Of a stretch of 10,978 nt of DNA, positions 7,323-10,978 are shown piece by piece. The translations under genes were made by a program, and so were the position numbers. The DNA is taken from contig JAHOYW010000089.1 of NCBI GenBank assembly GCA_019038735.1, positions 1-10,978 of the forward strand, written 5' to 3'. Every line of letters starts with the position of its first letter. Position 1 is the stretch's first letter. The stretch is from Victivallales bacterium. GTDB lineage: Bacteria > Verrucomicrobiota > Lentisphaeria > Victivallales > Victivallaceae. Under the pieces are notes generated by a model. It saw only the letters and a program-made list of their open reading frames with translations. It ran no database searches and was not told where the DNA came from.

Positions 7323-8495
7323 ATGAATTATTCGCTAAAAGAATTTGGAGCAACAGGAGACGGAAAAACCTTTGATACGTCTTCTATACAAAAAGCTATC
7401 GACACCTGTGCTTCCGCAGGCGGAGGAAGAGTTATAGTAGAACCCGGCACATACTTAACTAAAACTATTTATTTACAAAGCAATGTTGAACTGCATCTTG
7501 TTGCGGGAGCAAAGCTTCAAGGAAGTGATAATCCTGATGACTATGATGATTTTACGGCAAGAGGATTCAAGCACGAAAACGCAGCTGAGGGCAATACTAA
7601 ATGCCTTATTTGCGCGTCCTTTGCTGAAAATATAGCAATCACTGGAAGCGGAGAGATCAACGGAGCCGGGGCGTCTTTTTACGACACCGACATTCCAGAC
7701 AATCAAAAATTTTATGGCAAGCCGGAAATAGCCCGTCCTCGCATGCTTATGCTTTATGAATGCCGGAATGTCAAAATTGAAGATACTTCTTTTATTGATT
7801 CTCCCTGCTGGACAATGTGGCTGATTGCTTGTGAGGAAGTCAATATTCATCGGGTCAAAGTGCTTGCCGACCAGAAGATGATTAATAATGACGGCATCGA
7901 CATTGATTCCTGCCGGAACGTTACTGTCAGTGACAGTTTTCTTAAAACCGGTGATGACAGTATTATTGTCCGTGCTATTCAACCCGTACTGGAAAAACCG
8001 GCAATCTGCGAAAGAGTGACCATTACCAACTGCGTTTTAGATAGTTGCTGCCAGGGGATTCGTGTCGGTTGTCCGAGTGATAATATCATTCGCAACTGCA
8101 CTTTCAGTAATCTAGTAATTGACGGAATCGGCAGCGGTATTAACATCGATAATCCGAAACGTTATCTGAAGTTCGACTGTAACGGTTTGATGGATCTTCA
8201 TAACATCATGTTTTCAAATATCACCATAAATTCAGGGAGTTATCCAATTCGGATTTATGTTGAGGATGGAATTAAACTTCAGCGACTTTCTGGGATAACC
8301 TTCTCGGATATTCGCATAACAGGTGAAGAGCCTATCACTCTAACAGGTTGCGTGGAGACCGCTATCGAAGATATTCGGTTCAATAATGTTCAGGTTGAAA
8401 CAAGCAATTCATCCTGCATTATCTGTAATCATTGTCAGGGAATAAAAATGAATAATGTAGAATTTTCAACACTAAAAGACAAAGATAAGGATTAA
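7323..8495 (+). CDS. GH28 polygalacturonase-like glycosidase (parallel beta-helix)
   Basis: A 390-residue right-handed beta-helix protein of the GH28 type. FGATGDGKTFDTSSIQKAID (8-27) is the usual N-terminal entry, followed by GGGRVIVEPGTYLT (33-46) and GSGEINGAG (108-116). The acidic centre is recognisable: NNDGIDID (188-195, Asp190 in the NxD position) and TGDDS (209-213, Asp211/Asp212). The canonical GHG histidine position reads CQGIRVG (243-249) and the RIK position reads RIYVED (310-315), so two substrate-contact motifs diverge from pectinases. No signal peptide precedes the domain, so the enzyme is probably cytoplasmic, cleaving short galacturonate- or rhamnose-containing oligosaccharides; the substrate is inferred. 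AAAGGG at 7312-7317 supports the start. The gene ends four bases before the URO-D family start, indicating an operon. Confidence 0.85.
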   Translation: MNYSLKEFGATGDGKTFDTSSIQKAIDTCASAGGGRVIVEPGTYLTKTIYLQSNVELHLVAGAKLQGSDNPDDYDDFTARGFKHENAAEGNTKCLICASFAENIAITGSGEINGAGASFYDTDIPDNQKFYGKPEIARPRMLMLYECRNVKIEDTSFIDSPCWTMWLIACEEVNIHRVKVLADQKMINNDGIDIDSCRNVTVSDSFLKTGDDSIIVRAIQPVLEKPAICERVTITNCVLDSCCQGIRVGCPSDNIIRNCTFSNLVIDGIGSGINIDNPKRYLKFDCNGLMDLHNIMFSNITINSGSYPIRIYVEDGIKLQRLSGITFSDIRITGEEPITLTGCVETAIEDIRFNNVQVETSNSSCIICNHCQGIKMNNVEFSTLKDKDKD

Positions 8496-8499
8496 AAGT

Positions 8500-9570
8500 A
8501 TGCTTTACAAAGAGAATTGGGAAGAGACGAAGGAAAGGATGGTCGCATTCTGGGAAGGTAAATTTATAGATAGACCCTGCATTAGCATTCATGTTCCACG
8601 TAATAATAAAATCACACCGCCAGAGCCGGAAAGCCATAAACAGAAATGGACTGATTCTGACTTTATTATTGAGAACTTTGTTGCTGGATATAAATCAACC
8701 GCTTTTGGCGGCGAGGCAATACCCTCAGGAACACTTCTGGTCGGTTATGCCCTCGCTTATGGTGCGCAACTTCATTTCTCTGAACAGACAATATTTCATG
8801 AGCAACTTTTCAAGACAGTTGAAGATTACAGCAACTTTGATTTCGACTATTCAGACGATTGGGGGTGGAAACAAATTCAAAAAGTGCAAAAGAGACTTCT
8901 TGAAGCTGGAAAAGACAAATTCGCGGTTATGAATCCGGTTTTACTGCAAAGCAATGACCTCTTTGCCGTATTACGCGGTACGCAGGATTTTCTCATGGAT
9001 TTGGTTATGAATCCAGATGAAGTAAAAAAAGCTTTGAAGACGATGAGTGATAACTGGTTGGCAGCAAGTTTAGAGTGTTGCAATATCTCTAAAGCAGCCG
9101 GAGTTGAGGGAACACATTTTTGGCCCTCACTTTGGTCTCCCAAGAAAGGAACTTGCATCCAGTCGGATGTATCCTGTATGATCTCCCCCGATATGTTCGA
9201 GGAGTTTATTGTCCCAGAACTGGAAGCGGCGGCAGCTACTTTCGACCATGTTTTTTATCATCTGGACGGCACTGATGCAATCAAGCATCTTGAGCGGGTT
9301 ATGGAAATTCCTAACATCTTCGGAATCCAGTGGTCCCCCGGTGCTGGGACATCCCACGAAATTGAAGACTGGCTTCCCATGTATAAAAAGATTCAGGCAA
9401 AAGGTAAAGGGCTATGCCCGCCCCCGATACCAAAAGAGAAGCTGGAATTCGCGATTCGGGAGCTAAATCCGCGAGGTTTGGTTCTCAGCGTACAAGGCGC
9501 TCAATCCGTCGATGAGGCGAATGCATTATTGGCAACGGCAGAAAAATACACGAAAAAATATTGGAAATAA
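8500..9570 (+). CDS. URO-D superfamily protein, second paralogue
   Basis: A 356-residue protein of the uroporphyrinogen decarboxylase / methylcobamide methyltransferase superfamily, only distantly similar to the one at 4258-5490. It starts with the pattern RMVAFWEGKFIDRPCISIHVPR (13-34) seen in PVC members. It then has GTQDFLMDLVMNPDEVKKAL (160-179), QSDVSCMISPDMFEEFIVPEL (221-241) and the barrel-end strand VFYHLDGTDA (251-260), with His254 and Asp256 at the position used for metal or substrate in methyltransferases. QWSPGAG (277-283) and GLVLSVQGAQSVDEA (326-340) complete the barrel. True HemE signatures are lacking. AAGGA at 8487-8491, inside the end of the GH28 gene, is its ribosome site, implying coupling to GH28. 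Its function is unknown; pairing with GH28 points to sugar catabolism rather than tetrapyrrole synthesis. Confidence 0.8.
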   Translation: MLYKENWEETKERMVAFWEGKFIDRPCISIHVPRNNKITPPEPESHKQKWTDSDFIIENFVAGYKSTAFGGEAIPSGTLLVGYALAYGAQLHFSEQTIFHEQLFKTVEDYSNFDFDYSDDWGWKQIQKVQKRLLEAGKDKFAVMNPVLLQSNDLFAVLRGTQDFLMDLVMNPDEVKKALKTMSDNWLAASLECCNISKAAGVEGTHFWPSLWSPKKGTCIQSDVSCMISPDMFEEFIVPELEAAAATFDHVFYHLDGTDAIKHLERVMEIPNIFGIQWSPGAGTSHEIEDWLPMYKKIQAKGKGLCPPPIPKEKLEFAIRELNPRGLVLSVQGAQSVDEANALLATAEKYTKKYWK

Positions 9571-9603
9571 GGTAAATTTTCACGAAATATGAGTAAAATT
9601 CAA

Positions 9604-9625
9604 TCCCCGAGCGAGAACTCGGGGA
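9604..9625. terminator. GC-rich hairpin in the convergent gap, possible bidirectional terminator
   Basis: TCCCCGAG at 9604-9611 pairs perfectly with CTCGGGGA at 9618-9625 around a six-base loop. It lies between the convergent URO-D and lipoprotein genes, where a shared terminator is expected. On the plus strand no T-run follows; on the minus strand a weakly T-rich stretch (TTGAATTTTAC) follows. It could instead be a dispersed palindromic repeat. Confidence 0.5.
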
Positions 9626-9658
9626 CATCCAATGCTTCCATGAAGAAATCAATTTATT

Positions 9659-10678
9659 TTATTTGCTGACTTGTTTAGGACTAAGTTTTACAGGAGCGGT
9701 TCTTTTAGCTAAAACCTGTTTTTTATTTCCTTCCATAGTAGTTTTTATTTTTTCCAGAAGGGATTCAGAAATAGAAATATTAATCTTAATATTCTTGTCT
9801 TTCTGATTAATTTTAATTGCTTCCGTAACAGATTTACTCAAAGTGGCATCCTTAGCAAACTGCATAGTCATAATCATAACACCAGTTTTTAACTGCATTG
9901 CCATCTGTGACGCGGCTTGCGGGTCTGTGTATTCTAAATCAGCTTTTAAGTTGATATCTTTCTGTTCTTTACCAATTAGGTTCAAAGCAATAACTGCTGA
10001 TGTTATACTGTCAGTAAGACCGCCGACAGGAGGCATTCCCGGAGCTGGAGCCGCAGGCGGAGCTGTTTTAGCTTCTTTTGTATAAATTATATTCAGCAAA
10101 GCTTTCGGATCAGCTTTTTTGTTTGCGGCGATCAGTCTGGTATTTTTAATTTTGCCGACAGATTTGCAGAATTGTTCTGCTTTATCATCGTCGCAAATCA
10201 AAACCAGATTTGTTTTTATATATGTAATTAGCACTTGATCATTCTTTTTATCTTTGTGGGTAATGACATAAGCTTTTCGCTCGGCAATAGTTTTTTCCAC
10301 GAATGATACTGTTTTACTGTTGGCTTTCAATAAAGAAATTAATTTAGCTTCTGTGATTTTAGTAATAGCTAGAATCGCGGCGTTTTGAGTACCTGCGTCA
10401 ACTTTGAAAAATACTACTGCTTTTGAAGGTAAATCATTTGTTGTCAGACCATAGTCTTTAAGTTCTGATTCAAATTTTTTCCAGCCATTATCAAATTCAG
10501 CATTGTTTTCGCGTTGACTTTTCAGGAAAGGCAGATTAATCAGACGTTCCGCATCTATTGCGATAATGCCGTTAGCATCAGCCGGAACATAATCAATCAA
10601 ATTTTCCGCTTGGGATTTATTCGAACAAGCACTTGCAAATAATATAATTGCAGACAACAGGATTAACATTTTTTTCAT
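9659..10678 (-). CDS. Predicted lipoprotein of unknown function
   Basis: A 339-residue protein with a short basic N-terminus, a hydrophobic stretch (4-14) and an ASAC lipobox with Cys18 as the lipidation site, so it is probably anchored to a membrane facing the periplasm. The mature part starts with LIDYVPADANGIIAIDAERLINLPFLKS (28-54), similar in style to lipoproteins of DUF3352/DUF4836 type, whose domains also start with a 'proteins at the membrane, value of zero' strand pattern. I cannot assign a family firmly. It appears to have two alpha/beta halves separated by a proline-rich linker (206-220, APPAAPAPGMPPVGG). The C-terminus is lysine-rich. An AAGGAAAA site lies about 11 bases before ATG. 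It follows aspS by 53 bp on the same strand and may be cotranscribed. No function can be inferred. Confidence 0.7.
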   Translation of the reverse strand: MKKMLILLSAIILFASACSNKSQAENLIDYVPADANGIIAIDAERLINLPFLKSQRENNAEFDNGWKKFESELKDYGLTTNDLPSKAVVFFKVDAGTQNAAILAITKITEAKLISLLKANSKTVSFVEKTIAERKAYVITHKDKKNDQVLITYIKTNLVLICDDDKAEQFCKSVGKIKNTRLIAANKKADPKALLNIIYTKEAKTAPPAAPAPGMPPVGGLTDSITSAVIALNLIGKEQKDINLKADLEYTDPQAASQMAMQLKTGVMIMTMQFAKDATLSKSVTEAIKINQKDKNIKINISISESLLEKIKTTMEGNKKQVLAKRTAPVKLSPKQVSK

Positions 10679-10731
10679 GCGACAATTTTCCTTTTTTAAT
10701 TATTGTTAATACTACTAATTAAGACTAATTT

Positions 10732-10978
10732 TTATTCAGATACTTCTTCTTTTTGCTGTTTTTTAGGCATGACAACATTCAAATGAAGTTCGCGCAACTG
10801 CTGAATGTTGGCTTCGGCAGGAGCGTTCATCATCAAATCTTGAGCCTGCTGATTGAATGGGAACGCGATAACTTCACGGATATTCGGTTCGTCCGCCAGG
10901 AGCATTACGATACGGTCAACTCCGGGAGCGATACCGCCATGAGGAGGCGCGCCAAGCTTAAAGGCATTAATCATACCG
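10732..10978 (-). CDS. aspS: Aspartyl-tRNA synthetase, C-terminal end (partial)
   Basis: The last ~80 codons of aspartyl-tRNA synthetase, which charges tRNA-Asp (or Asp and Asn) in the cytoplasm; the rest lies beyond the right edge. The class II motif 3 is unmistakable: [23 protein letters not shown], including the ATP-binding Arg in GVDR, followed by the bacterial AspRS ending [37 protein letters not shown] lysine- and glutamate-rich tail ([12 protein letters not shown]) follows. The frame is open to the window edge through a GGT codon before the internal Met at 10974, so that Met is not the start. The gene is the only housekeeping marker in the window. Confidence 0.97.
   Translation of the reverse strand, partial: GMINAFKLGAPPHGGIAPGVDRIVMLLADEPNIREVIAFPFNQQAQDLMMNAPAEANIQQLRELHLNVVMPKKQQKEEVSE

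Noticed and set aside
7473..7982. Minus-strand 169-codon open frame
   Set aside because: It lies entirely within the GH28 gene in antisense, with low-complexity, unrecognisable sequence.

Overview
This window most likely comes from a low-GC member of the PVC group, probably Lentisphaerota (Victivallales-like). The reasons are a DUF1559-type pseudopilin tail with the H-X9-DG signature, two divergent uroporphyrinogen-decarboxylase-superfamily (URO-D) genes placed next to glycan-active enzymes, a ceramidase-like fragment, and an intracellular GH28. This assignment is inferred from gene content; no rRNA gene or other phylogenetic marker apart from the aspS tail is present.

Layout, left to right. 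Positions 1-1705 hold a plus-strand unit: a class III aminotransferase with an (AAAAC)n tract touching its Shine-Dalgarno, followed one base later by the 5' portion of a neutral/alkaline ceramidase-like gene. That gene stops matching its family near 1705. From about 1709 to 5490 the DNA belongs to a minus-strand operon read right to left: a URO-D family protein (5490-4258), a large six-hairpin glycosidase-like protein (4230-1939) and the first ~75 codons of an FAD-dependent oxidoreductase (1933 to about 1709). Two unrelated operons have therefore been joined near 1705, and each lost the rest of a gene there.

Positions 5491-5693 are an AT-rich intergenic region with several small inverted repeats that probably carries the operon promoter. 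Positions 5694 to about 6688 are the 3' part of an IS1380-family element whose transposase lacks its N-terminus. It abuts the 3' end of a DUF1559/H-X9-DG protein gene (to 7039), so a second rearrangement scar lies near 6690. A 283-bp non-coding stretch (7040-7322) contains a perfect 26-bp inverted repeat, probably a REP/MITE-like element.

Positions 7323-9570 form a tight plus-strand pair: a GH28 polygalacturonase-like enzyme and a second URO-D family protein. A GC-rich hairpin lies in the convergent gap after them. Positions 9659-10978 are minus strand: a predicted lipoprotein of unknown function downstream of the 3' end of aspS, the only clear housekeeping gene.

The main theme is that two separate transcription units each pair a URO-D superfamily protein with a predicted glycan-active enzyme, none with a visible signal peptide. 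This suggests cytoplasmic processing of imported oligosaccharides, possibly with a methyl-transfer or decarboxylase-like step. The biochemical role of these URO-D proteins is not established by the sequence.
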